A stretch of DNA of 64,000 nt, taken from NCBI GenBank assembly GCA_947462255.1, contig CANHOA010000001.1, forward strand, positions 62,001-126,000, written 5' to 3'. The stretch comes from Flavobacteriales bacterium (GTDB taxonomy: Bacteria > Bacteroidota > Bacteroidia > Flavobacteriales_D > Crocinitomicaceae). The position numbers and the translations under genes are program-made. This document shows positions 1-8,070 of the stretch, piece after piece; the first letter of the stretch is position 1; every line of letters begins with the position of its first letter. The notes below the pieces were generated by a model. It saw only the letters and a list, made by a program, of their open reading frames with translations, was not told the origin of the DNA and did no database searches.

Positions 1-1857
1 TTTGTAACCGTGAAAGATTCCTATACCCGTCAGAATGGGACGAAAATGGACGTAAACTATATTGTAGAACCTTCATTTGAAAAAGATGCTCGCGCTATTT
101 TTGGAGAAACACCAGCCATGATTAAGTATTTTTCAGAACGTTTAGGGGTGGATTACCCTTGGGATAAGTATTCTCAAATCGTCGTTCGGGATTATGTTTC
201 AGGTGCAATGGAAAATACGGGTGCTGTCATTTTTGGCGATTACGTTTATAAAACGGAACGTGAATTATTAGATAATGACGATCAATCTACTATAGCACAT
301 GAATTGTTTCATCATTGGTTTGGCGATTTGGTTACCTGCGAATCATGGGCAAACCTACCCCTGAATGAATCCTTTGCTAATTATGCACAATACTTGTGGG
401 ATGAATATCGCTATGGGCTTGATGAAGCAGATTATCAAGCAGAGAGCGAAGCTAAAGGCTATTTCGAATCTGCTATGTATCAAGGGTATCATAATTTAAT
501 TTGGTTCGGACATGATGATAAAGAAGAAATGTTTGATGGTCATTCTTATAATAAAGGAGGGCGAATCTTACACATGCTCAGGTCTTATTTAGGCGATGAT
601 GCCTTTTTTAAGGGACTAAATAATTATTTAGTTTCAAATAAATATAAATCTGCCGAAGTTCATCACCTAAGGCTTGCCTTTGAAGAGGTTTCTGGAGAAG
701 ACTTAAATTGGTTTTTTGACCAATGGTTTTTATCCAAAGGACATGCGATTGTTCATACGAATCAAACAATCGATATGGAAAATAATACCGTAACACTCCA
801 TATTATGCAGAAACAGATAACACCTAATTTTCCTGTTTTTAGAATACCAGTAAAAATTGCCATTTGGGATGCTAATGGTAAAAGAACCGAAAAAATAATC
901 ATCGATAGTTTAGAGCAATCATTTACCTTTAAAATTAAAGGTGAACTGCAAAATATGTTGTTTGATGAAGATCAAATGCTTTTAGGTAAATATTATGAGG
1001 ATAAACCCATTAATCAATTTGTACACCAATACTATCATTCTGATAGATATAAAGCGCGATTAACCGCCTTAAATCGTGCCTCAAAAAGAAAAACAAGCGC
1101 AACTGATAAATTGATTTTTGATGCGATGAGTGATAAACATTGGGATATTAGAACGAAAGCCATAGAAGTATTTACCGCTGCGAATAAAACATTGACTAAT
1201 GATGCAATCAACACACTTAAAAATGTAGCGCTGAAAGATCCTAAATCAACCGTTCGTTCATCTGCGCTCAAAAACATAAGCGCCTCCGATAATACAATGC
1301 TAATTAACCTGTGTATAAACATCATCACCAATGACCAATCCTATAAAGTAATGTCAACAGCCTTAGAAAAACTGGTAAAACTTGATTCAAACGAAGGCCT
1401 AATTCAAGCAAGAAAATTGATTAAAATCAATAATCCAAAACTCACCATAAAAGCCGCTGATATTTTGGGGAATTATGGTACACGTGAAGATTATACATTT
1501 TTAGAGAACCTTAATTTAATTGATAAACCTAAGGGTGAAGATGAATTAAATGCGATGGTTTCCTATACCTTGTTTATTATTAGACAAGAAATTGATTTAC
1601 AAGAGAAATCATTAGCGGTCTATAGCTATTTAAATGATGTTGGTAATGAGTATACAAAAATGTGGTTGTCACGAGCTGTAAATTATACCATTGAAAACTA
1701 TACTGAAAAATCGAATAATCTTGAAAGTGAAATTGCTGAGGCTGAAATGGCTAAGAATACGCAACTTATGGTTGAAAAGAAAAAACTTAAGCAAAGATAT
1801 GACGATTTGATTACCAACTTAAGCCCTATGGTAGAGGTGGAAGAGGAAGGATATTAA
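1..1857 (+). CDS. M1 family zinc aminopeptidase (5' truncated by window edge)
   Basis: The reading frame is open from base 1, so the true start lies outside the window and the N-terminal domain is missing. The visible part has the M1 exopeptidase signature GAMEN (within SGAMENTG), the zinc motif HELFHHWFGD and, 18 residues after its second His, the third zinc ligand Glu in NESFANY. The second half is an alpha-helical, HEAT-like region, ending in a charged probable coiled coil. M1 enzymes remove N-terminal residues from peptides. The family assignment is firm; substrate preference and cell location cannot be judged because any signal peptide is cut off. No clear terminator follows. Confidence 0.93.
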   Translation, partial: FVTVKDSYTRQNGTKMDVNYIVEPSFEKDARAIFGETPAMIKYFSERLGVDYPWDKYSQIVVRDYVSGAMENTGAVIFGDYVYKTERELLDNDDQSTIAHELFHHWFGDLVTCESWANLPLNESFANYAQYLWDEYRYGLDEADYQAESEAKGYFESAMYQGYHNLIWFGHDDKEEMFDGHSYNKGGRILHMLRSYLGDDAFFKGLNNYLVSNKYKSAEVHHLRLAFEEVSGEDLNWFFDQWFLSKGHAIVHTNQTIDMENNTVTLHIMQKQITPNFPVFRIPVKIAIWDANGKRTEKIIIDSLEQSFTFKIKGELQNMLFDEDQMLLGKYYEDKPINQFVHQYYHSDRYKARLTALNRASKRKTSATDKLIFDAMSDKHWDIRTKAIEVFTAANKTLTNDAINTLKNVALKDPKSTVRSSALKNISASDNTMLINLCINIITNDQSYKVMSTALEKLVKLDSNEGLIQARKLIKINNPKLTIKAADILGNYGTREDYTFLENLNLIDKPKGEDELNAMVSYTLFIIRQEIDLQEKSLAVYSYLNDVGNEYTKMWLSRAVNYTIENYTEKSNNLESEIAEAEMAKNTQLMVEKKKLKQRYDDLITNLSPMVEVEEEGY

Positions 1858-1929
1858 TCCGATAAAAAACTTTACAAGCAAGGCAAAAAATAAAAATTAC
1901 CAAATTTTTTAAAAAAAAGAGTTAAATAA

Positions 1930-1959
1930 TTGATTGAAAGAAAATAATGATTAGTTTTG
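1930..1959 (+). promoter_or_regulatory. Promoter of the bcp-like gene
   Basis: A TTG at 1930-1932 is followed, after a 19-base spacer, by TAGTTTTG at 1952-1959. This fits the Bacteroidota -33/-7 pattern (TTG...TAnnTTTG). The start codon lies 39 bases downstream. Confidence 0.5.
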
Positions 1960-1973
1960 ATTAATTAAACGTC

Positions 1974-1989
1974 AATTAATCGATTAATT
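1974..1989. promoter_or_regulatory. Perfect AT-rich palindrome in bcp leader
   Basis: AATTAATCGATTAATT is a perfect 16-base palindrome lying 9 bases before the peroxiredoxin start codon and downstream of its predicted promoter. It could be an operator or a chance product of AT-rich DNA. No regulator is assigned. Confidence 0.3.
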
Positions 1990-1998
1990 TTTAAGCAA

Positions 1999-2457
1999 AT
2001 GATAGAAATCGGAAATCAAATACCTAAGGTAAATGGCCTAGATCAATTAGGAGAAACAATACAATTAGCAGACCATAAAGGAAAAAAAACAGTTATCTAT
2101 TTTTATCCGAAAGATGATACGCCTGGCTGTACGGCACAAGCTTGTAACATAAGAGATAATTACGAACTGCTGCTTGAAAATAATATACGGATAATCGGTG
2201 TAAGTGCAGATTCATCTAGTTCACATGCTAAATTTACAAAAAAATATGATTTGCCTTTCCCCTTAATTGCAGATACCGATAAAGAAATAATCAATGCTTT
2301 TGGAGTTTGGGGCGAAAAAAAATTCATGGGAAAAACCTACGACGGTATACACAGAACAACATTTTTAGCAAATGAAATAGGTGAAATTGTTTCAATCATT
2401 ACAAAACCAAACACCAAAGAACATAGCAAAGAAATTATAGAATTATTCAATAATTAA
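1999..2457 (+). CDS. bcp: Thiol peroxidase / bacterioferritin comigratory protein-type peroxiredoxin
   Basis: This 152-residue protein is the usual length of a BCP/PrxQ peroxiredoxin, which reduces hydrogen and organic peroxides in the cytoplasm using thioredoxin. The motif TPGCTAQAC places the peroxidatic Cys at residue 44 and the likely resolving Cys at 49, the spacing seen in E. coli Bcp. The AhpC/TSA fold is evident from the FYPKDDTPGCT strand-helix and the later FPLIADTDKEI stretch. It has its own predicted promoter and a palindromic leader, and recA follows on the same strand. The family call is firm. Confidence 0.95.
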   Translation: MIEIGNQIPKVNGLDQLGETIQLADHKGKKTVIYFYPKDDTPGCTAQACNIRDNYELLLENNIRIIGVSADSSSSHAKFTKKYDLPFPLIADTDKEIINAFGVWGEKKFMGKTYDGIHRTTFLANEIGEIVSIITKPNTKEHSKEIIELFNN

Positions 2458-2462
2458 ATAGC

Positions 2463-2479
2463 TCGTAAATAGTTTACGA
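2463..2479. promoter_or_regulatory. Inverted repeat upstream of recA promoter
   Basis: TCGTAAATAGTTTACGA has 7-base arms around a TAG centre. It ends 11 bases before the -7-like TACCTTTG of recA, so it covers the region where a -33 contact would lie. It is not followed by a T-run, so it does not look like a terminator for bcp. A repressor or activator site is possible but unproven. Confidence 0.35.
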
Positions 2480-2490
2480 CCTATGGCGAT

Positions 2491-2498
2491 TACCTTTG
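2491..2498 (+). promoter_or_regulatory. -7 element of recA promoter
   Basis: TACCTTTG matches TAnnTTTG and lies 31 bases before the recA start codon. No clear TTG/TTTG is present at the expected upstream distance; the inverted repeat at 2463-2479 occupies that place. Confidence 0.45.
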
Positions 2499-2529
2499 AC
2501 AAAAATTAAAAAACTAACTACTTAAAAAA

Positions 2530-3561
2530 ATGGCAAAAAAAGAAATAAATGAAGAAAAGCTTAAAGCGCTTCAATTAACAATGGAAAAATTAGATAAAGC
2601 ATACGGTAAAGGATCAGTTATGAAACTTGGAGATGCACCAGTAGAGAAAGTTGATGTAATACCTACGGGTTCATTAACCTTAGATTTAGCATTAGGCATA
2701 AATGGTTACCCAAAAGGCAGAGTGGTTGAAATTTATGGCCCTGAATCATCTGGAAAAACAACCTTAGCAATTCATGCAATAGCAGAAGTGCAAAAACAAG
2801 GAGGAATAGCTGCATTTATTGATGCAGAGCATGCATTCGATCAATTTTATGCTAAGAATCTAGGTGTAGACATCGCTAACTTGTTAATATCACAACCTGA
2901 TAATGGCGAACAAGCATTAGAAATTGCTGATAACCTAATCAGATCAGGTGCAATTGACCTTATTGTTATAGACTCTGTAGCGGCCTTAACACCTAAAGCA
3001 GAAATTGAAGGAGAAATGGGTGACTCACAAATGGGATTACAAGCAAGATTAATGTCCAAAGCACTTCGGAAATTAACAGGATCAATCAACAAGGCAGGAA
3101 CATGTTGTATTTTCATCAATCAGTTACGTGATAAAATAGGGGTTATGTTTGGAAATCCTGAAACGACTACAGGTGGAAATGCATTAAAATTCTATTCATC
3201 CATTAGATTAGACATAAGAAGATCAACACAATTAAAAGATGGTGAAGAAATTGTAGGTAATCGAGTAAAAGTTAAAGTCGTAAAAAACAAGGTTGCTCCG
3301 CCGTTTAGAAAAGCAGAGTTTGACATACTTTATGGAACAGGTATCTCCAAAATTGGAGAAATAATTGATCTAGGCGTTGAACTTAATGTTTTGAAGAAAA
3401 GCGGATCCTGGTTCTCCTATGGAGAAACTCGCTTAGGACAAGGTCGAGATTCAATTAAGTCGATTTTACTTGACAATCCAGAATTAGCTGAGGAACTAGA
3501 AGCGAAAATTAAAGCCCTGTTAGTAAAGGGTACACCTATTGAACTCGTCATCCAAGAATGA
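2530..3561 (+). CDS. recA: Recombinase RecA
   Basis: RecA forms filaments on single-stranded DNA and drives homologous recombination and repair. The 343-residue length is normal. The Walker A motif GPESSGKT sits at residues 70-77, and the conserved cores [30 protein letters not shown] and [11 protein letters not shown] are all present. The C-terminus is short and only moderately acidic. The gene is monocistronic between a probable promoter at 2491 and a terminator just past its stop. An inverted repeat overlaps the upstream promoter zone, which might relate to damage control, although no LexA gene is in view. Confidence 0.99.
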   Translation: MAKKEINEEKLKALQLTMEKLDKAYGKGSVMKLGDAPVEKVDVIPTGSLTLDLALGINGYPKGRVVEIYGPESSGKTTLAIHAIAEVQKQGGIAAFIDAEHAFDQFYAKNLGVDIANLLISQPDNGEQALEIADNLIRSGAIDLIVIDSVAALTPKAEIEGEMGDSQMGLQARLMSKALRKLTGSINKAGTCCIFINQLRDKIGVMFGNPETTTGGNALKFYSSIRLDIRRSTQLKDGEEIVGNRVKVKVVKNKVAPPFRKAEFDILYGTGISKIGEIIDLGVELNVLKKSGSWFSYGETRLGQGRDSIKSILLDNPELAEELEAKIKALLVKGTPIELVIQE

Positions 3562-3574
3562 TTTAAATAAAAAT

Positions 3575-3603
3575 AAAAAACGGTTTGAAGCCGTTTTTTT
3601 TTT
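3575..3603 (+). terminator. Rho-independent terminator after recA
   Basis: A short GC stem (ACGG/CCGT extended by A-T pairs and one G-T pair) with a TGA-centred loop is followed by a run of about 11 T. It begins 14 bases after the recA stop codon. Confidence 0.8.
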
Positions 3604-3628
3604 GCTTTATTTTTTAAAAAATTAGTTA

Positions 3629-3636
3629 TATCTTTG
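3629..3636 (+). promoter_or_regulatory. -7 element before lipoprotein gene
   Basis: TATCTTTG matches TAnnTTTG and lies 15 bases before the chosen ATG at 3652. A TTTG at 3601-3604, inside the preceding terminator tail, is a possible -33 contact with a long 24-base spacer. Confidence 0.45.
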
Positions 3637-3651
3637 ATAAAAATAAAAATT

Positions 3652-4359
3652 ATGAAAAACACATACTTAATCCTAGCTATCGTTATGATAGCGTTAACTC
3701 TAGGCTCTTGCAAGAAAAAAGGATGCACTGATGCCTCAGCTTCAAATTACAATTCTATCGCAAAAAAAGACGATGGATCTTGTTTGTACAAACCTTATAT
3801 CACCTTGAATGGAGCACCTACAGTAACGATTAATGTTGGTGCTACTTACACCGATGCTGGAGCAACCGCTGTAAACAAAGATGGTTCTGCCGTAACTGTT
3901 ACAACAACTAATCAAGTTGACATAACAACAGTAGGCACCTATTTTGTAAATTACTCAGCTACCAATGCAAATGGTACAACAACAGCAAAAAGAACTGTTA
4001 ATGTAGTTATCGGTGCTGACAACTGGACTAGCCCTACATGGGTAGTGAGTTCAACCTGTGGAGCAACTGCTTTTCCATTAGCAACGGATCCTACCATTAT
4101 AACTGGAGCTACAGCAAATGCTATTGATATTGATAACTTCTTTAATTTGGCTGGAGGAACAGCCAGTGGAACCATTAATGGAGCAAGTGTAAGCATTCCA
4201 CTTCAAACAATCAATATTACTTTAGGTGATATTAATTTTTCAGGAAATGGCACTATGAATTCGACAGGAACGCAGATTCAAATTACCTATAACTATGACA
4301 ACACCACCCCGTTAATTGGCGGCCAAGGCACTTGCGTAGCAATCTATGATAAACAATAA
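3652..4359 (+). CDS. Surface lipoprotein with DUF5011/Ig-like domain
   Basis: The ATG at 3652 is preferred over an upstream in-frame TTG because it begins a clean lipoprotein signal, with a hydrophobic stretch and lipobox LGSC (lipidated Cys at residue 20). Residues 25-44 form a Cys-bracketed segment (GCTDASASNYN...DDGSC) that is common in Bacteroidota surface proteins. Next comes a DUF5011-type bacterial Ig-like domain (roughly residues 48-122, with TYTDAGATA and GTYFVNYSATN). The C-terminal 110 residues are rich in Thr, Asn and Gly and not recognised. The protein is probably displayed on the outer membrane. Its function is unknown. Confidence 0.8.
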   Translation: MKNTYLILAIVMIALTLGSCKKKGCTDASASNYNSIAKKDDGSCLYKPYITLNGAPTVTINVGATYTDAGATAVNKDGSAVTVTTTNQVDITTVGTYFVNYSATNANGTTTAKRTVNVVIGADNWTSPTWVVSSTCGATAFPLATDPTIITGATANAIDIDNFFNLAGGTASGTINGASVSIPLQTINITLGDINFSGNGTMNSTGTQIQITYNYDNTTPLIGGQGTCVAIYDKQ

Positions 4360-4380
4360 GTTTTAACGAAATATGAACAA

Positions 4381-4410
4381 AAAAGGCTAGCAGATCTGCT
4401 GGCCTTTTTT
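4381..4410 (+). terminator. Rho-independent terminator
   Basis: A 13-14 bp hairpin centred on CAGATCTG with outer arms AAAAGGC/GGCCTTTT ends in six T. It follows the lipoprotein gene by 21 bases and precedes the thioredoxin start by 11 bases. Confidence 0.85.
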
Positions 4411-4421
4411 ATGATAACAAA

Positions 4422-4709
4422 ATGGGTAAATTTCAAAAGATAATTGGTTCAAGCACCCCAACCCTCGTCGAGTTTTACGGCACATGGTGCATGCCTTGCA
4501 GAACCATGAATTCAATATTAGACGAATTAAGAAATCAACGAAAGGATACGCTAAGCGTTGTAAAAATAGATGTGGATAAAAACCTAGAAATTACAAATCA
4601 ATTCAAGATAAAAAGTGTCCCGACACTAATTTTATTTAAATCTGGGGAGATTGTCTGGCGGAAAAGCGGCATAATGAGTATCAAAGAAATTTTAGCGCTA
4701 GTGAATTAA
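4422..4709 (+). CDS. Thioredoxin
   Basis: This 95-residue single-domain thioredoxin-fold protein is slightly shorter than classical thioredoxin (about 105). The active site is WCMPC (Cys23 and Cys26) in place of the canonical WCGPC, so the redox potential may differ. The cis-Pro loop SVPTLILFKSGE is intact. There is no signal peptide, so it is cytoplasmic. A terminator directly upstream means either its own promoter overlaps that hairpin or it is reached by read-through. It ends flush with the convergent gene at 4710. Confidence 0.92.
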   Translation: MGKFQKIIGSSTPTLVEFYGTWCMPCRTMNSILDELRNQRKDTLSVVKIDVDKNLEITNQFKIKSVPTLILFKSGEIVWRKSGIMSIKEILALVN

Positions 4710-5114
4710 TTATTGTGCTAGCAAGCCCTTTTTTTCAAAAACTTCCATGTAGTTAAAATTGGAAAGGATAATAGATTCCGGCGGGAATAAAAATTGCTTG
4801 TCATGTAAGACTTCATCCACCCAGAAACTCACCCAATATTCATTGTAAAGACCAAAGACATCCGGCATAATCGCTTCAATTTTTGCCACTTCATTAGGAA
4901 GTAAAACCTCTAGACTATGCCTTAAAGTAGCCGTTTTTATTTTTTCTCCCGTACTTGGGTGTTCGCCAAATCCAGCACTAGTAATGATAACGCCTTCAAT
5001 AATTTCTTCTCTGCGATTCCATAGATAGACGTTATACTCAGCATTAATTTCATTATCGAGAAGTATGAGTACCTCAATACCTTCCACTTTTGGACCTAAA
5101 ATACCTTCTTTCAT
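4710..5114 (-). CDS. Conserved hypothetical protein of Bacteroidota
   Basis: A 134-residue soluble protein with no signal peptide or membrane segment. The composition and strand-rich pattern (EYNVYLWNRRE, LRHSLEVLLP, NEYWVSFWVDE, DKQFLFPPESI) resemble a conserved family often seen in Flavobacteriales genomes without an assigned role. It overlaps the upstream serine hydrolase gene by 4 bases (ATGA), so the two are translated from one message. I do not know its function. ApaG was considered and rejected because the characteristic ApaG Gly-rich and RHW segments are absent. Confidence 0.75.
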   Translation of the reverse strand: MKEGILGPKVEGIEVLILLDNEINAEYNVYLWNRREEIIEGVIITSAGFGEHPSTGEKIKTATLRHSLEVLLPNEVAKIEAIMPDVFGLYNEYWVSFWVDEVLHDKQFLFPPESIILSNFNYMEVFEKKGLLAQ

Positions 5115-6367
5115 CGCTTTTGGCTTTTTTGGTTTAACATCCTATTTACCATCTTTAAATAAACAAACAAATCTCGTGGGTGCCCAATTTGAGAAATAAT
5201 ATTCTTGTTAATCATTCCTGTTTTCGACAGAAAAACATCTACTGCTCTAACATCCCTATCGCGATCATTTCCGATACGCACAATTACAATCTTACGAGAA
5301 GGAATCGTAATGATTAACTGGCCTTTAAATCCTATACAATAATAAACCCATTCTGATCCGCTTTTGTAGGCCCAAAAATGCAAACCATAACGCTGATTCC
5401 GTATACCTTCCATCGTTGATAAATCCCCCCATTTCACAACCTCATTCATGTAAGCTTCACTTACGATTCGTTTTCCAGAAAAAGTTCCCTTGTTAACTAA
5501 CAAAGAACCAATACGAGCAAAGTCGCGAGCTGTAGCATAATAACAACAAAATGATTTTTCGTTGCCATTTTCTCGATCTAAACTCCAATATGCAGGGTTT
5601 TCTGCACCCAAGGGACCCCAAAGCTTTGATGCTGCATAATTTGATAAAGTAATCCCCGTAGCCTTTTCTAGCACATGGCCAAGTACCTGCGTATTGCCAC
5701 TTTGATAGATAAACGCTTTACCTGGATCCGTAACAAGACGTTGCCGCATCATTAAATCATATAAATCATCCGTATAGTATGCCTCAGCATTTTCCGATAA
5801 GGGATTGGATCCACTTTCATTCCATTCAAAACCGGAAGACATCGATAAAAGGTGCCTTAGTGTAATTGATTTCCGACCATACGTCTTAAATTCAGGAAGA
5901 TAATGCCAAACAGGCTCATCAAGATTTTTTATCTTTTTCTCTTCTAATGCAATACCAAGTAGTAAACTAACAATTGATTTTGACATTGAAAAGGAGTTTG
6001 ATACTTTGCCTATACTGTGCTCATCCCAATATTTCTCATAGATAATAGTATCATTTTGCAAGATGATAAAAGCCTTACTATCGAATTGCTGATGATATTC
6101 TTCTTCTGATTTAGAAAGGTTGATTGCATCGTTTCCGGTGTTTATAGCCCATGGAATTGGGGAGGGGCTTTGGCTAATATTACGCTTATGGAAATTTGGG
6201 AGATCATAAATTCCCGGAGAGGAACGTCCGTGGAGATACGTTTGAAATATGCCTTCATACAAATACGTTTTCCCTGAAAATAAAATAAATAAATTTACTA
6301 TTAGCAGGATATAAAAAAGAATAATGCCGGTTTTTTTCAGGATTAAGACAACTAACTTTTTCATCAT
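5111..6367 (-). CDS. Beta-lactamase-family serine hydrolase
   Basis: A 418-residue protein of the class C beta-lactamase/penicillin-binding-protein-like hydrolase family. An N-terminal membrane anchor or uncleaved signal (residues 4-31) places the catalytic domain in the periplasm. The SxxK nucleophile motif SMSK is at residues 127-130, and the second catalytic motif lies in YQSGN near residue 221. The RHLLSMSSGFEW stretch is typical of this family. Such proteins are usually esterases, peptidases or amidases rather than true beta-lactamases; the substrate is not predictable. Two adjacent ATGs are possible starts. It is 5 bases downstream of lipB. Confidence 0.88.
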   Translation of the reverse strand: MMKKLVVLILKKTGIILFYILLIVNLFILFSGKTYLYEGIFQTYLHGRSSPGIYDLPNFHKRNISQSPSPIPWAINTGNDAINLSKSEEEYHQQFDSKAFIILQNDTIIYEKYWDEHSIGKVSNSFSMSKSIVSLLLGIALEEKKIKNLDEPVWHYLPEFKTYGRKSITLRHLLSMSSGFEWNESGSNPLSENAEAYYTDDLYDLMMRQRLVTDPGKAFIYQSGNTQVLGHVLEKATGITLSNYAASKLWGPLGAENPAYWSLDRENGNEKSFCCYYATARDFARIGSLLVNKGTFSGKRIVSEAYMNEVVKWGDLSTMEGIRNQRYGLHFWAYKSGSEWVYYCIGFKGQLIITIPSRKIVIVRIGNDRDRDVRAVDVFLSKTGMINKNIISQIGHPRDLFVYLKMVNRMLNQKSQKR

Positions 6368-6372
6368 TTTGT

Positions 6373-7068
6373 TTAATAAGTAAATTCAAATAAGTTCGCC
6401 ATATTGACTAAAAGTTTATTCGATAATTCTTTCATATCAACCTCTTCGCCCAATTCATTTGCCATTGAAGTAACCGATTTATCACTAATCCCGCAAGGAA
6501 TTATATGATCAAAATACCGTAAGTCCGAGTTTACATTAAACCCCAAACCATGCATGGTTACCCATCTAGAGCTTTTAACACCCATCGCGCAAATTTTTCT
6601 AGCCTCAATAGATCCCACACCTAACCAAACACCCGTTTGTCCCTCCATTCGTTGTGCGATAATACCATATTCTTGCAAGGTAATAATTACAGCCTCTTCT
6701 AACAATCGCATGTACTTATGAATATCAGTAAAAAACTGTTCAAGGTCAAAAATCGGATATACAACCAATTGACCTGGACCATGATAGGTTATATCGCCGC
6801 CACGATTGATTTTATAAAATGAAACATCATTGTCCAGCAAACCTTTCTTATCAAGCAATAAATGATCTTCCTTCCCGCTTTTGCCTAGGGTATATACATT
6901 AGGATGTTCGCAAAACACCAAATGATTTTGTGGTAAGATATTCGTGGCTTCGTTTCTATTTTTAATCTTTAAATCAACTATTTCCTTGAATAAATTTTCT
7001 TGGTAATCCCAGGCTTGCTTATAGTCAATAAGTCCTAGTCGATGAATGATTACCTCACTTTTACCCAT
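6373..7068 (-). CDS. lipB: Octanoyltransferase LipB
   Basis: LipB moves the octanoyl group from acyl carrier protein to lipoyl domains, the first step in making protein-bound lipoate. The 231-residue protein has the family signature RGGDITYHGPGQ at residues 89-100, the catalytic Lys at 165 in GVKSSRWVTMHG and the acyl-accepting Cys at 192 in IIPCGISD. The start codon overlaps the stop of the upstream isomerase gene by one base (TAATG), pointing to coupled translation. The lipA synthase is not in the window. Confidence 0.97.
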   Translation of the reverse strand: MGKSEVIIHRLGLIDYKQAWDYQENLFKEIVDLKIKNRNEATNILPQNHLVFCEHPNVYTLGKSGKEDHLLLDKKGLLDNDVSFYKINRGGDITYHGPGQLVVYPIFDLEQFFTDIHKYMRLLEEAVIITLQEYGIIAQRMEGQTGVWLGVGSIEARKICAMGVKSSRWVTMHGLGFNVNSDLRYFDHIIPCGISDKSVTSMANELGEEVDMKELSNKLLVNMANLFEFTY

Positions 7069-8051
7069 TAAAACTGAGCTAGTTCGCCTTTCAAGTAATC
7101 AATTATTTCAATGTCCATAATGTCTACTTTATTAAGCTCACAAAGATAAAAAGATGCCCAATCCACAATATGAATAAAATACAAGGAGCGCTCAATTATG
7201 CTATCACCCTTTGCATCAATAACAAAAACACTTCCTGTTTTCTTTTGTATCGCGGCTAAGGAAATTTGAAAACGTTTGCTGTTGCGCGGATGCATATCCG
7301 TCGTGTTAAAGAAAACAGGAGCAAAGCGTTCATCTCCACCACCCCAGCCAACGAGCTCATTATGGTTCATTTCAGGAATAACATGATGCCAACCTAAATA
7401 CTTTGAATTTTCATTAAATTGCTGCCTAGCACGCACAATAACACCTTCATATTTTGTCTCCGCATAATACACCCCAACTTTATTAAATAAATAATCCGCC
7501 AACTTTCGACCGATTGCTTGAATAAAATCAATGTCCGCCACTAATGTATCTGCCCCTTTTGATATCGATGCTATGCAATTCGAAGAAATGAATCCTTGTT
7601 TCGCGAGGTAATTTAATAACTGAACCAATGAAAATGCCAAGGCGCTCCGTGGAGGATTTCCACCTGGTACAATAATACAATCATACGTATGTTGCACACA
7701 AAATGCTTGCAGATTTCCTCCGCTTGTAATACCAATAATATGACACCCTTTGGCATGAGCTTCATCAATAGCCATGGTCGTTTCTTCCGTATTTCCAGAA
7801 TACGAACAACCAATCACCAAGGTATTTTTATTGGCAAATGCAGGCAAGGTATATTCATTAACGCAGGTAATTGGAATCGAAATTTCGCCTTGCGTCCAAT
7901 TCTGAACAATCTTAGCACCAATGCCAGAGCCACCTAAACCACATATAATAATGTTTTTTATTTCAGTTGTTGGCTTAGTAAAATGATGCGCATTTCCAAT
8001 TTGGATAGCATCTTTAATGTTTTGTGGAAAGTCTTCTATTAACTTTTTCAT
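7068..8051 (-). CDS. Bifunctional phosphoglucose/phosphomannose isomerase
   Basis: A 327-residue SIS-domain isomerase of the archaeal/bacterial PGI/PMI type, interconverting glucose-6-P or mannose-6-P with fructose-6-P in the cytoplasm. Motifs are IIICGLGGSGIGAK (first SIS domain), CSYSGNTEETT (phosphosugar binding) and PEMNHNELVGW (catalytic Glu and His). The ATG at 8051 is chosen because the frame extension to 8144 would overlap the carboxylase gene and adds residues unlike the family N-terminus. The start lies 19 bases past the stop of the carboxyltransferase gene. It may feed glycolysis with sugars from the glycan locus, which is an inference. Confidence 0.93.
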   Translation of the reverse strand: MKKLIEDFPQNIKDAIQIGNAHHFTKPTTEIKNIIICGLGGSGIGAKIVQNWTQGEISIPITCVNEYTLPAFANKNTLVIGCSYSGNTEETTMAIDEAHAKGCHIIGITSGGNLQAFCVQHTYDCIIVPGGNPPRSALAFSLVQLLNYLAKQGFISSNCIASISKGADTLVADIDFIQAIGRKLADYLFNKVGVYYAETKYEGVIVRARQQFNENSKYLGWHHVIPEMNHNELVGWGGGDERFAPVFFNTTDMHPRNSKRFQISLAAIQKKTGSVFVIDAKGDSIIERSLYFIHIVDWASFYLCELNKVDIMDIEIIDYLKGELAQF

Positions 8052-8070
8052 AATTTTCGAGTGATTATTA

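Noticed and set aside
5111-6367. Possible true beta-lactamase (antibiotic resistance)
   Set aside because: The SxxK motif is shared by many esterases and peptidases; the membrane anchor, unusual length and lack of other class C motifs argue against a resistance role.
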